A DNA stretch of 64,000 nucleotides from CBDFGS01 sp965247255 (GCA_965247255.1 CBDFGS010000012.1:248001-312000); one strand, 5' to 3'. Counted from the first letter of the stretch, positions 34,568 to 44,080 are shown. Notes: generated by a model from the letters alone, not told the origin. Numbers and translations: made by a program.

Positions 34568-35233
34568 CTATCCGCGCGGCGCCTCAAGCTTGACGAACGC
34601 CTCCGCGAAGGCGCCGTGATTCTCAGTCTGATGCGGATCGGCAAAGATAGCCCGCCATCGATTCAGCCCGGCGACCCCCTCACTATATGGGACCGATGCG
34701 AGCTGGCTCTTGTGCATGCTGATGGCCATAAGCTTTACCCCCATCTGTTCATCGATGTACTCCAGGCGGTCCCAACTCGAAAACGGCCCCCACGCCTCGT
34801 AGGCCCACAGCGCCGGCGTGGGCGCAACGCCGGCCTGCGCCAAGCTCTCAGTGGTCACGCGGCCTGCGAGTCGGTGAGACGGGTGCCGGTCGATAGCGTC
34901 GTGAAGCGTGTAGACCTCGGCCGGCGCTACCTCGGTTAGCACCCCGGCCAGTCTCTCACCAGCAGCGCGGTAGTTGGCGTCGCTCCTCAGGTCCGGGAGG
35001 TCGAAGAAGATGACCCGCCCGACGCCGAGGACTTCGGCGGCGGCCTTCGTCTCTTCCTTCCTGACCGCTGCCATCCTTTCGCGAGGCCACGAAAAGGGAT
35101 TGGGCGCACCGCCCCCGTCGGTGAGTACGACCGACGTCACCTCGGCGCCTGCTGCTGCCAAAGCTGCTACCGTCCCGCCCATTCCCAGCTCCATATCGTC
35201 GGGGTGGGCGCTGACCACGATAATGCGTTTCAT
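34568..35233 (-). CDS. PIG-L/LmbE-family deacetylase
   Basis: A 221-residue zinc-dependent GlcNAc-type deacetylase. The signature AHPDDMELGMGG (metal His-Asp-Asp) is near the N-terminus, followed by VVLTDGGGAP, KEETKAAAEVLGV and a second metal His in HPSHRLAGRV. GGAGAG lies about eight bases before the ATG. Substrates range from N-acetylglucosaminyl conjugates to other N-acyl sugars; the target is not determined here. Confidence 0.88.
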   Translation of the reverse strand: MKRIIVVSAHPDDMELGMGGTVAALAAAGAEVTSVVLTDGGGAPNPFSWPRERMAAVRKEETKAAAEVLGVGRVIFFDLPDLRSDANYRAAGERLAGVLTEVAPAEVYTLHDAIDRHPSHRLAGRVTTESLAQAGVAPTPALWAYEAWGPFSSWDRLEYIDEQMGVKLMAISMHKSQLASVPYSEGVAGLNRWRAIFADPHQTENHGAFAEAFVKLEAPRG

Positions 35234-35262
35234 GCGTTCTCTCCGATGGACTAGCAGTATGT

Positions 35263-35484
35263 TTGGTCGGTGGTGAACCCTTTGCCGCTCAAGTGGGATG
35301 TTGTTTTAGGGGCATTACAATTCGCCAAATCGCTGCGTTCGATGATTTGAGACCGGTATTTCGCCGCGCGCAGTCCGGCGACCTCGGTGCCTATTCTCAT
35401 CTGGTGAAGCGCTTCCAGGATATGGCTGTTGGCTATGCTTGTCACGTTCTCGGGGACTTCCACCCGGCGGAAGATGCGGCCCAG
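35263..35484 (+). pseudogene. N-terminal remnant of an RNA polymerase sigma factor
   Basis: About 50 codons encode FRRAQSGDLGAYSHLVKRFQ and DMAVGYACHVLGDFHPAEDA, which is region 2 of an ECF-type sigma factor. The similarity stops abruptly at AEDAAQ, where the core-binding helix should continue, and region 4 is absent. The upstream part has no clear start. It is therefore a truncated relic, lying about 380 bases before IS copy 4. Confidence 0.65.
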
Positions 35485-35863
35485 TGCAATACGATGCCAA
35501 GACGCTCGTGCGGCCGAGGCTGCTTTACGACGGGCCGGCAGACTTGCAGTACGCTGCCTTAACCGAGAGGGAGTGGTGCGGCAAGGGTGGGCCAAGAACG
35601 CGAAGTACCGGGAAAGGGTCAGCCTAAAGGAAGTGTCCCACATATAAATTGACAGAACTGGAGGTCGGTGCAGCGGTGTCGAGCGCTGCTTGGGACAGCC
35701 TGGGCGCACAACGAATCGGCCAATGTCACCCCTGAGGCCGTCCGAGGCCGACTGGTCTAGGGCGGGGAGGGACCCCTCCCCAGATGCTTCGCGCGGCCTC
35801 AGCATTACATGGGCTATTCGCCTAAATCCCGATGTAAAGCCATTTGATGGACGGCAGCCTAAG
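35485..35863. other. Interval without recognised genes between a relic and IS copy 4
   Basis: About 380 bases with overlapping short frames in all phases and no conserved motif. Confidence 0.4.
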
Positions 35864-37579
35864 CCCGAATCCACCGAAGGAGGGCGTCGGGTTAGCGTCC
35901 TGAAGCAGCAAGAAGGTGCTCCTGTGCTTCTGGGATAATGGTTTTGTAGCAAAAAACAGACCCTGGAAAAGGAGCACCCAATAGATGCTGCCACGCAACC
36001 ACCCCGACCGAATCCAAATCACCTTCGACGACCGCCGCTTGGTGGCCAATGCCGGGCTGCTCCTTCCGGCCACCCTGGCGCGGCACCTCGGCCTGCCCGA
36101 ACTCGTCCGGCAGCGCCTCGACCTGGGCGATGCCCCGGGGCGGGCGAACACGAGCGACAAGATGATGACGCTGGTGGCGTCTGCGCTGGCTGGGGGCGAC
36201 TGCATTGACGACGCCGATGTGTTGCGCACCGGGGGGACGGCCAGCACCCTGGGCGGCACGGTGAAGGCGCCATCCACCCTGGGCACCTTCCTGCGCAGCT
36301 TCCGGTGGGGCCACGTCCGTCAACTCGACCGGGTGAGCCGCGAGTTGCTGGCCCGGGCTTGGCAGGCCGGGGCGGGACCCGGCGACGGGCCCCTGACCAT
36401 TGACCTGGACTCCACCATCTGCGAGACCTACGGACTGGCCAAGGAGGGCGCACGCCACCACGGCTATACCGGCAAGCGGGGCTATCACCCGCTGTTGGCC
36501 GTCGCCGCCGGCACAGGCGACGTGCTGATGGCCCGGCTGCGCGAGGGCCGGGCCAACACCGCTCGCGGCGCCGCCCACTTCCTGCGTGAAACGGTGAGCC
36601 GGGTTCGCTACGGCGGGGCCAGCGGGCAGCTCACCATGCGTGCCGACAGCGGCTTCTATACCCACGCCGTGGTCGCCGTCTGCCGCCGGATCAATGTCCG
36701 CTACTCCATCACCATCCGCCAGCACAAAAGCCTGCACAATCTCATCGAGGCGATACCCGAAGATGCCTGGACGCCGATTCCTTACTGGATGGACGGTGCC
36801 GCCGATGTGGCCGAGATCACCTGCACCCCCTTCCAGGCCGAGGCAGACGCCGCGCCGGTACGGCTCATCGTCCGGCGGGTGAAGCCGACGCCCGGTTCCC
36901 AACTGGCCCTCTTCGCCAAATACAGTTATCACGGCTTCATCACCGACCGGGACGGGGAGTTGCTCGAACTGGAGGCTGACCATCGCCGCCACGCCGAGAT
37001 CGAGAATGCCATACGCGACCTCAAGTACGGCGTCGGGCTGAACCATCTCCCCTCGGGCCGCTTCGCCGCCAACGGCGCCTGGCTGGCCGTCCAGACGATG
37101 GCCCACAACCTGGCCCGCTGGACGGCGCGGATCGGTCTGGGAGAGCGGATAGCCACCACCAAGACCCTCCGGCGGCGGTTCTTCTCCCTAGCCGGACGGC
37201 TCACCCGCTCGGCACGCCGGTTGACCCTGCATCTTCCGGATCGCTGGCCTTGGGCTGAGAAGTTCAGCCGCGCCTTGGCCCGGCTGCGAGCCATTCCACT
37301 CCCGGCCTGACGGCACCGTCGGCGACCCACCCACCGGACAACCGAAGATCCCCGCAGACTCGCGCCAGCCCGGTCCGAGAGAGTTCCCTGCTGCGTATTC
37401 TCTCGCCATCCCCCGCATCGCAGCTCCCGCAGACGGCCATAGGGGCCCCTGTGCGGCGATGAAGACCGTCCGCCGACCTCCCTACCCCAAATGGAACCCA
37501 GGCTATTTCCCCTGTAGCTCCCTCACCCCCCCTTCCGCTTTCCTCACGCCGTCCATCGGTGTCCTTCGGTGGATTCGGG
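35864..37579 (+). mobile_element. IS1380-family insertion sequence, divergent copy 4
   Basis: A 1716-bp element with the same terminal repeats (CCCGAATCCACCGAAGGA) but clearly diverged inside from the other three copies. CTAAG is directly repeated at 35859-35863 and 37580-37584. The right duplication contains the stop codon of the NHL gene, so the element landed exactly at that gene's end without destroying it. Confidence 0.93.
35985..37310 (+). CDS. IS1380-family DDE transposase (divergent copy)
   Basis: A 441-residue transposase of the same length as the other three, with many substitutions (for example FDDRRLVANAG, IRQHKSLHNLIEAIPED). The DDE residues are conserved (TIDLDST, RADSGFY, ENAIRDLKYG), so it can be active. 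It represents a second IS isoform that shares ends with the first. Confidence 0.93.
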   Translation: MLPRNHPDRIQITFDDRRLVANAGLLLPATLARHLGLPELVRQRLDLGDAPGRANTSDKMMTLVASALAGGDCIDDADVLRTGGTASTLGGTVKAPSTLGTFLRSFRWGHVRQLDRVSRELLARAWQAGAGPGDGPLTIDLDSTICETYGLAKEGARHHGYTGKRGYHPLLAVAAGTGDVLMARLREGRANTARGAAHFLRETVSRVRYGGASGQLTMRADSGFYTHAVVAVCRRINVRYSITIRQHKSLHNLIEAIPEDAWTPIPYWMDGAADVAEITCTPFQAEADAAPVRLIVRRVKPTPGSQLALFAKYSYHGFITDRDGELLELEADHRRHAEIENAIRDLKYGVGLNHLPSGRFAANGAWLAVQTMAHNLARWTARIGLGERIATTKTLRRRFFSLAGRLTRSARRLTLHLPDRWPWAEKFSRALARLRAIPLPA

Positions 37580-38860
37580 CTAAGGAGCAGCTGCCGCTAT
37601 CTTGTGTACCAGGTTCTTCTTGAAGTCGACCAGGAACAAGTCGCCTTGGTCGCTGACCGCCATCGATACGATCGAGCCGATCGATATAGTCAGGACCTGG
37701 ACCTTGCCGGTGCGAGCCGTCGTTTCCGTCTCCCCGGCGGCCACGGTAGTAATAACGCCGGTAGCGGCGTCCACCTTCCGCACGCGGACGCCACCGTCGG
37801 CGACGAAGATGTTGCCGGCGCCATCCAGTCCGATCGCCGACGGGGTCTGCAGCATCGCCTGGTCCGCTGGACCGCCGTCGCCGGCGTAACCGGCCCCGCT
37901 GGCCGCGGCCCTGGACGCATCGTACTCGGGCGAGTTGATGGTCGCCAGCCCCTGGTAAGCGTATGACGTTCGCTCGTAGTGTTTACCGATTCCCGCGAGC
38001 GTAGTCATAATGCCGGTGCCCGCTTCCACTCTACGGATGCGATGGTTCTCGCTATCGACGATGAGTATGTTGCCCTGGTTGTCCACCGCGACCCCTTTTG
38101 GCTCGGCAAGACCGGCGCTCGTGGCCGGGCCGCCGTCTCCCTCCAGGCCGCGTTCACCCGTCCCCGCAACCGTGTCGATGATGCCGGTGGATGCCTCGAT
38201 CTTCCTGATCCTGTTGTCGGTCGCTATGTACAGGCTGCCAACGCTGTCGGCGGCGATATCGTCCGGGTTTTTTAGGAACGCCTCTGTCGCCTGCTTCCCG
38301 TCGCCAAATGTCTTTTCCAGTGGGTTCCCAAAACCGCCTCCCGCGAACGTCGTGATCACGCCCGTGGAGCCGTCCACCCGACGTACACGCCCGGCGCCGT
38401 TCTCGACGATGAACAGGTTCCCTGCGCCATCCAAGACCAGGCCTTTGGGCTCTGCCAGGGTCGCCTCCGAGGCCGGCCCGCCGTCCCCTCCGGTGCGGTT
38501 ACTTCCGGTTCCCACCACCGTCGTGATCACGCCTGTAGCCCCGTCGACCTTACGGACTCGGTGGTCGGTGGAGATATACACATTGCCCTGAGCGTCCACC
38601 GCCACGCCGGTCGGCTGGAACATCCCGGCCTGGTTCGCCGGACCCCCATCGCCCTGAAATCTGGGGTCGCCCGTCCCAGCATAGGTCAGGATCTCGCTGG
38701 CCGCCGGCTCCTGGCTCACAGCTTCCGCTACTGAGGCATCCGATACCTGCGAGGCCTCGCCGGGGTCGTCCGCCCCCCCGCAAGACGCCGTAACGACGCA
38801 CGCGGTAATCGCAACCAGCCAGACGCGAACACCCGTCCAGCGCTCTAAGATACCTAACAT
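37580..38860 (-). CDS. NHL-repeat lipoprotein (paralogue A)
   Basis: A 426-residue lipoprotein. The signal ends at VVTASC (Cys 27), followed by an acidic linker and about seven NHL blades of the form GVAVDAQGNVYISTDHRVRK-VD-x-x-TG-x-ITT. This predicts one beta-propeller exposed outside the cell. NHL propellers bind peptides, nucleic acids or act enzymatically; no ligand can be inferred. GGAGGG precedes the ATG at 38860. The stop codon lies in the target duplication of IS copy 4. Paralogues are at 51085, 53626 and 63334. Confidence 0.85.
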   Translation of the reverse strand: MLGILERWTGVRVWLVAITACVVTASCGGADDPGEASQVSDASVAEAVSQEPAASEILTYAGTGDPRFQGDGGPANQAGMFQPTGVAVDAQGNVYISTDHRVRKVDGATGVITTVVGTGSNRTGGDGGPASEATLAEPKGLVLDGAGNLFIVENGAGRVRRVDGSTGVITTFAGGGFGNPLEKTFGDGKQATEAFLKNPDDIAADSVGSLYIATDNRIRKIEASTGIIDTVAGTGERGLEGDGGPATSAGLAEPKGVAVDNQGNILIVDSENHRIRRVEAGTGIMTTLAGIGKHYERTSYAYQGLATINSPEYDASRAAASGAGYAGDGGPADQAMLQTPSAIGLDGAGNIFVADGGVRVRKVDAATGVITTVAAGETETTARTGKVQVLTISIGSIVSMAVSDQGDLFLVDFKKNLVHKIAAAAP

Positions 38861-39077
38861 AGGAACCCTCCAGGGCCGCCTCTCCTTAGTACACCTCTCC
38901 GCCGGGACCTGTGCACTCAAAGTTAGCACCCGGTGTTTGCCCGGTCAAATACGGCTGCTCTTAGAGTCGACACGGCGGATTTCGCGCTTGGGCTGACCAA
39001 TAGCCCCGCTGGCGACACGTGGATATCTGAGAACGCCCTTCGGCCGGCTCAAGCACGTCGAATGAGGTCGTCTTACT

Positions 39078-40571
39078 CTAGTCGTCGCCCCCGGGGGCTG
39101 CCGCAACTGCTTGCGCCTCAAGGGCCGGCGTCTTCTGCAGGTACACTAGGAGCGCCCCAAACAGCAACGTCCCGGCGACCGCCAGCGTAGTGACCTGAAA
39201 TCCCTCCAAGAAGAACCCGCTAGCGACCTCGAAGGGTAAAGTCTCGATCCCCAGAGGTATCGCCAGCCCCAGGACTGTGGCCGCTCCCGTGGCGCCAAGC
39301 GCGTGGCCGAGCTCTCTTGACGTCTCTAGCATCCCAGACGCGAGTCCCCTGTGCTTCAGCGGCAACGAGTTCATGATGGTGGCGTTGTTGATCGGGTTGA
39401 ACAAGTTGGTGCCGATGGAGATCGGCAACATGATCAGCGGTAAGGCCCAAAAAGAGACCTGCGTTGCGCCGCCGCTCAGAATGAAAAACCCGCCCGCGAT
39501 CAAAAGCATGCACCACAGTCGCAGGAATCGTGGCCTGTACTTGTCGTATATCCAGCCCCCGAGCATCGGCATGAAGAGTCCGAGCGTCTGGCTTGGTAAA
39601 AGCACAACGGTGACGAAAATCGGCGACTTGCCGAACCCCTCCTCGACGAGGATTGGTATCAGCGTCATCGTGCCGAGCATCGAGCCATGGTAGATCGCGT
39701 TGGAGGCGAGCGAAAGGGAGAACGATCCTTCCCGAAAATGGCGCAGTTCGACCACCGGGTTGGCTACGCGCCGCTCCACCACGATGAAGCTGCCTAACAG
39801 CAAAAGGAACACCATGTGCATCGGCACGTGGTAGCTGAGCGCGTCAGAGGACGTGAAAGACTCTTCACCCGGATGGAGGTGGCTTCCGGATAGAATGAGC
39901 GTAACGGCGGCGATGAAAAGGAGTGCGGCCCCGGCCCAGTCTATCGGTCCCCTTGCCCCTACGGCCTCGGGTTGACGGGCGTGGCGGAGAAGCGGCAGCG
40001 CGGCAAAGAGGGAGATAATGCCAAGGGGTACGAACGAAACGAACAGCAACCGCCAGTCGAAGAAGTGCAGAAACGTACCGAATACCGCAAGTCCTATGAG
40101 CGTCCCGAACCGCGCTCCGATAATCGGCACCGCGAACGCGCGCCCTCGCTCTTCCGGCGGGAAAGCGACCGCGAGGATCGCGTTGGCGCTGCCCATGATC
40201 ATCGCCGAGCCCACGCCCGTCACCCCGCGCAGTACGACCAGCTGCCATAGCTCCTGGGATATCGAGAGGAGGATAGACCCCAGCGTGGCGATCACGATCC
40301 CAACGAAGAACACCCTGGCGTGACCGTACCTGTCGCCGAGCCGGGCCATCAGCAACACCAGGCCGCCCAGGGTCAACAGGTAGATGATCACGATCCAGGC
40401 GACGTCGTCGATGCCGGTACCGAAGTACTCGGCCAGGGTCGGAAGCGACAGCGCCACCGGAAGGCTGGATAGCTGCACGATCATGTATGCAGCCGTCAGC
40501 GCGGTCAATACCTCTCGCCGCTGCCGGGTGACCACCAGCGGCCTAATTACGCCGAGAAAGCTCGTTACCAC
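39078..40571 (-). CDS. MFS transporter, DHA2 (14-helix) type
   Basis: A 497-residue multi-pass permease. The motif-A loop GDRYGHARVFFVGI between helices 2 and 3, the helix-5 antiporter-like stretch RGVTGVGSAMIMG, and about 14 hydrophobic segments place it in the DHA2 (EmrB/QacA-like) drug:H+ antiporter group. The substrate is unknown. GTG start. It is separated from the upstream cyclophilin gene by an intrinsic terminator. Confidence 0.88.
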   Translation of the reverse strand: MVTSFLGVIRPLVVTRQRREVLTALTAAYMIVQLSSLPVALSLPTLAEYFGTGIDDVAWIVIIYLLTLGGLVLLMARLGDRYGHARVFFVGIVIATLGSILLSISQELWQLVVLRGVTGVGSAMIMGSANAILAVAFPPEERGRAFAVPIIGARFGTLIGLAVFGTFLHFFDWRLLFVSFVPLGIISLFAALPLLRHARQPEAVGARGPIDWAGAALLFIAAVTLILSGSHLHPGEESFTSSDALSYHVPMHMVFLLLLGSFIVVERRVANPVVELRHFREGSFSLSLASNAIYHGSMLGTMTLIPILVEEGFGKSPIFVTVVLLPSQTLGLFMPMLGGWIYDKYRPRFLRLWCMLLIAGGFFILSGGATQVSFWALPLIMLPISIGTNLFNPINNATIMNSLPLKHRGLASGMLETSRELGHALGATGAATVLGLAIPLGIETLPFEVASGFFLEGFQVTTLAVAGTLLFGALLVYLQKTPALEAQAVAAAPGGDD

Positions 40572-40604
40572 ATCACAGGATGTCCCGGGTCAAGGATCCC
40601 ATGC

Positions 40605-40647
40605 AAAAAGACAGGTGCAGGCCCCTGGTAGCCCGGGGGCCTGCACC
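40605..40647 (-). terminator. Intrinsic terminator after the cyclophilin gene
   Basis: On the reverse strand GGTGCAGGCCCC pairs with GGGGCCTGCACC around a 10-base loop, then TGTCTTTTT follows. It begins 50 bases after the stop at 40697 and precedes the MFS start, so the two genes have separate transcripts. Confidence 0.8.
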
Positions 40648-40696
40648 ATCACAGTCAGAGGTCGGCGAGTCCGGCGTCGACGAGACGGCGCGCCGG

Positions 40697-41530
40697 CTAC
40701 TCTTCGGTAATCGTTACCTTCACGACGGATTGCCGCGGCGGCTGACGGCTGCCCTTCTCGTGTAAGAAGGGGGAAATCTTCTGAACGACTTCGATGCCCT
40801 CTATCACCTGCCCGAATACCGTGTGGCACCTGAGCTCGGAGCTGAACTCGGCACTTGAGATGGCGCAGTCCTTCGCCGAGCCGTCCGCACTGAGGCCGTC
40901 CAACTCAGGCTTGGGCTTCATGACGATGAAGAACTGGCTCCCATTGGTGCCCTGGCCGTTCTCGAGCCCCCGATTGGCCATCGAGACCATGCCTGCCTTG
41001 TCATGTCGCAACTCGGGGTGAAATTCATCGGGGAAGGTGTATCCCGGCTCGCCCTTCACATCTCCCGTCGGAGAACCGGACATAGCAAAGTCGCCTGTGA
41101 TCACTCGATGGAACAGGAGTCCGTCGAAAAACCCTTCTCTGGCGAGGAACACGAAGTTGTTAACGGTGTTCGGCGCCTTGTCGGCAAACAGCTCTACGAC
41201 GAAGGTTCCGGCTTCGGCCACAAGAGTCTTGTCTAGCTCAAAGGTGGCCTTATACTTCTTGGAGACGTCTATCTGCATCGCAGGCGCGCCCTCGAAAGTA
41301 CCCTTATCCTCCTTGGGCAAGGGAGTCGGTACCGTCGTCGGGTTGGCCTGAGGAGTGAATCTGCCGGTGGTGAACTCCTGGGGCAGCGGGGTGGCAGCCT
41401 CCTGAGAGACGGGTACGAACGGTATCGGCGTGACTGTAGGTTCGCCGTCCCCACCTCCACACGCAATGAATGCTGGAACGAGAAGGCCCAGCACGAAAGC
41501 CGGAACCAGCGGATGGCGTATTCGCATCAT
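40697..41530 (-). CDS. Cyclophilin-type peptidyl-prolyl isomerase lipoprotein
   Basis: A 277-residue lipoprotein. The signal ends at FIAC (Cys 24), followed by a Pro/Thr-rich linker to about residue 85. The cyclophilin domain shows FVVELFADKAPNTVNNFVFL, FFDGLLFHRVITGDFAMSGS (active-site Arg), a GTNGSQFFIVM motif and HTVFGQVIEGIEVV. An insertion near LSADGSAKDCAISS...LRC adds two Cys. It would assist folding of exported proteins on the outer face of the membrane. Confidence 0.9.
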   Translation of the reverse strand: MMRIRHPLVPAFVLGLLVPAFIACGGGDGEPTVTPIPFVPVSQEAATPLPQEFTTGRFTPQANPTTVPTPLPKEDKGTFEGAPAMQIDVSKKYKATFELDKTLVAEAGTFVVELFADKAPNTVNNFVFLAREGFFDGLLFHRVITGDFAMSGSPTGDVKGEPGYTFPDEFHPELRHDKAGMVSMANRGLENGQGTNGSQFFIVMKPKPELDGLSADGSAKDCAISSAEFSSELRCHTVFGQVIEGIEVVQKISPFLHEKGSRQPPRQSVVKVTITEE

Positions 41531-41709
41531 TTTCGACCCCCTGAACTTCCTCTACGGCTGACTAACTCACCAGTCAAGGCTAGGCCCGAGGATTGTTGGT
41601 GACGAAATGATAACGAGTGCCATCTTTCAGGTCAACTCCCCCAAACGACTACGCCGCGTATCTAGCTCGTGACCGTGCTTTGCTGTACAATCTCCAGCGC
41701 CATCATCCT

Positions 41710-42000
41710 ATGAGAGGTCGAGGCCGAATTAACATCGATCAGGCTATAGTGGAAGAGGGCTTAAGGCTCACCGCGATCGGTCTCGGCACGGCCTTCGCCC
41801 TGCTGCTCGTTATCGGCGTGCTCATCTCAATAGTCGGTCGCTTGGCGACCGTCATGTCCCCGGACACTGCAAGCCAGGAGCCCTCGGAGAGTACTAAGCC
41901 ATCAAACACTAGCCGCGATAAGGCGCTGGCGGCTGTCGTTGCCGTAACTGCTTTGCGCGGCAAAGACCGCCACGGTACCCCCGCCGGCGATCGCTCCTGA
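41710..42000 (+). CDS. OadG-type gamma subunit of a sodium-pumping decarboxylase
   Basis: A 96-residue protein with one membrane helix (LTAIGLGTAFALLLVIGVLISIVGRL) preceded by an amphipathic lead and followed by a Ser/Thr/Pro/Glu-rich tail, as in OadG and MmdD. The in-frame start at 41617 would add 31 non-conserved residues. The OadB gene follows 45 bases later, so an operon is likely. Confidence 0.7.
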   Translation: MRGRGRINIDQAIVEEGLRLTAIGLGTAFALLLVIGVLISIVGRLATVMSPDTASQEPSESTKPSNTSRDKALAAVVAVTALRGKDRHGTPAGDRS

Positions 42001-42045
42001 CCCCAGCGCTAGATGCCCCATTCCCCTCCCAGGTGACACCGCGCT

Positions 42046-43191
42046 TTGGTTGAACTAAAGGACTTCTGGGACTCGACCGGCATGGCCAATATCGATCTCC
42101 GGCACGGGGCCATGCTGTTGATCGGGCTTGGATTCGTCTATCTCGCGATCGCCAAAGAATGGGAGCCGCTGGAGCTACTTCCCATAGGGCTTGGGGTCAT
42201 CGTCGCCAATCTTCCTCTGACCGGGATGGCCCAATCTCCAGCCGAGGCATCCGGCTATCAGGAAGCGGGGCTTTTCGGGGTCATCTTCCACTACGGCCTC
42301 GCCTTTTGGAACATCCTCCCGCCAATCATATTCCTGGGCATCGGGGCGATGACCGACTTCACGTCGCTTATCTCAAACCCGAAGACCCTGCTCCTCGGCG
42401 CTGCAGCACAAGTCGGCATCTTCATCGCCTTCTGGGGAGCGTTGGCCGTGGATTTCCCGGTTGCCCAGGCAGCCGCCATCGGGATCATCGGCGGGGCCGA
42501 CGGCCCCACTACGATCTTCCTCTCCGCACGACTCGCTCCCGAACTGCTCGGCATCACGGCGGTTATCGCGTACTCATACATGGCAAGCGTCGCGTTCATA
42601 CAACCCCCCCTCATGAAGCTGCTTACCACGGAAAACGAGCGCAACATAGTGATGAAACCCTCTCGGGAGGTCTCCCATACGGAGAAGCTGCTGCTCCCGG
42701 CGATCGCGATGATCCTCATCATACTCGTCGTACCTAGGGCGGCCCCCCTAATCTCGATGCTGATGATCGGCAACCTTTTCCGCGAGAGCGGAGTAGTCCC
42801 ACGGCTCTCTAGCGCAGCTTCCAACGAGCTCCTTAACATCGCTACAATATTCTTGATGCTCACGGTCGGGACTCAGCTCGTGGCTGAACGGGTCTTCGAT
42901 ATCGACACGCTCCTCATTCTCGGCCTCGGTCTGGTTGCGTTCTCTGCGGGGACTATGAGCGGGGTCATCTTCGCCAAGATCATGAACCTAATCGTGAAGG
43001 ATAAGGTGAATCCCCTGATTGGCTCGGCGGGCGTCTCGGCGGTTCCTATGGCTGCCAGGATTTCGCATCAGGTTGGACAGCAGGCGAACCCGAAGAACTA
43101 CTTGGTGGCCCATGCGATGGGCCCAAACGTCGCCGGCGTAATCGGCTCCGCAGTGGTCGCGGGGGTCTTCGTCTCGCTGATACCGAGCTAG
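42046..43191 (+). CDS. oadB: Sodium-pumping decarboxylase beta subunit (OadB family)
   Basis: A 381-residue integral membrane protein that couples decarboxylation of the biotin-bound carboxyl group to Na+ export. Conserved segments: LLPIGLGVIVANLP, FLGIGAMTDFTSLISNPKTL, the helix-III Asp region GIIGGADGPTTIFLS, GNLFRESGVVPRLS and the C-terminal NPLIGSAGVSAVPMAARISH followed by HAMGPNVAGVIGSAV. TTG start with AGGTGA upstream. Downstream is the biotin carrier. The alpha (carboxyltransferase) subunit is not in the window. Confidence 0.93.
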   Translation: MVELKDFWDSTGMANIDLRHGAMLLIGLGFVYLAIAKEWEPLELLPIGLGVIVANLPLTGMAQSPAEASGYQEAGLFGVIFHYGLAFWNILPPIIFLGIGAMTDFTSLISNPKTLLLGAAAQVGIFIAFWGALAVDFPVAQAAAIGIIGGADGPTTIFLSARLAPELLGITAVIAYSYMASVAFIQPPLMKLLTTENERNIVMKPSREVSHTEKLLLPAIAMILIILVVPRAAPLISMLMIGNLFRESGVVPRLSSAASNELLNIATIFLMLTVGTQLVAERVFDIDTLLILGLGLVAFSAGTMSGVIFAKIMNLIVKDKVNPLIGSAGVSAVPMAARISHQVGQQANPKNYLVAHAMGPNVAGVIGSAVVAGVFVSLIPS

Positions 43192-43200
43192 GCCGATGAG

Positions 43201-43620
43201 TTGAAAACGCTACGAGTCCGCGTAAAGGGCCGCTGGTATACCGTCAATGTCGACGACCTGGAGTCGAGCCCGATCCGTGTGCTCGTAGACGGCGACGCCG
43301 TCGAGGTCGACCTACAACAAAGCGCTCAAGCCCTACCCCACGCCACGGACGACGAGCCCTTCGATACGCGAGAGCAGGCGGCGCATGAGAGCCGCGCGCC
43401 TGCCGTAGCCAGAGTCTTCAACTCACCCATGCCGGGGGTGATCCTATCGGTCGCGGTAGGCACGGGCGATCAGGTGGTCACCGGGGATGAGATATGCGTT
43501 CTCGAGGCTATGAAGATGCAGCAGACCCTCCGCGCGGATTGGTCCGGCATCGTCGGCAAAGTCCACGTGGCGCCTGGACAGCAGGTCCTCGACGGCGACC
43601 CCATCGTTGAGCTGGACTAG
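43201..43620 (+). CDS. Biotin carboxyl carrier protein of the decarboxylase
   Basis: A 139-residue protein with an N-terminal region (about 60 residues), an acidic linker and a C-terminal biotinyl domain: PMPGVILSVAVGTGDQV, EICVLEAMKMQQTL with the biotinylated Lys, and GKVHVAPGQQVLDGDPIVEL. TTG start nine bases after oadB. The set gamma-beta-carrier lacks the carboxyltransferase subunit, which must be encoded elsewhere. Confidence 0.9.
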   Translation: MKTLRVRVKGRWYTVNVDDLESSPIRVLVDGDAVEVDLQQSAQALPHATDDEPFDTREQAAHESRAPAVARVFNSPMPGVILSVAVGTGDQVVTGDEICVLEAMKMQQTLRADWSGIVGKVHVAPGQQVLDGDPIVELD

Positions 43621-44080
43621 AGGCGATGGTATTTAGCCAATAGTCTTCCTTGCGGTATCACGCTCTGTGAGTGTCGACGCGAACCGTGGCTCGACCCGCC
43701 TGTGCTGAGCGCCGCCGAAGGCAGCACTACGAACGGAATAGTCGACGCCCGTTCGTCACTTCGGCAAGCTCAGTGCAGGCTCTGAGCCTGTCGAAGGACC
43801 CATCCATACTCACCTGACACAGGACTTTGGTGTCGCGCTTACCGTTATAAGGTCGGTCGGGGGAGCGTAGGGGCGCTGCTTGCCGCGCCCGAATCCGGCG
43901 TACACCGCGAAGCGGGCAGAGCAAGCGCTGCCCCTACCTCGCGACTTTGAAACTGCCCTGCCTCGCCGTCTCGATGGCCTTGACACCCCTTAGCCAAACG
44001 CTAACAATGGCGGTATCTGACAACGTCCGCTGAGAGCATCGCGTTGAGACCAAGGAGCGCCACCTCAAGGGGAGAGTGAA
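43621..44080. other. 460-base intergenic region with dispersed-repeat text
   Basis: Contains text typical of intergenic repeats (around 43760-43800: CTCAGTGCAGGCTCTGAGCC, an imperfect palindrome) and the palindromic element at 43867-43936. No gene was recognised. The last 40 bases hold the ribosome-binding site GGGGAGAG of the transaldolase gene. Confidence 0.5.
43867..43936. repeat. MITE-like palindromic element
   Basis: The left arm GTAGGGGCGCTGCTTGC is the imperfect inverted complement of the right arm GCAAGCGCTGCCCCTAC around a 36-base centre. The whole is 70 bases, without an open frame. It looks like a small non-autonomous or regulatory palindromic repeat. Confidence 0.6.
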
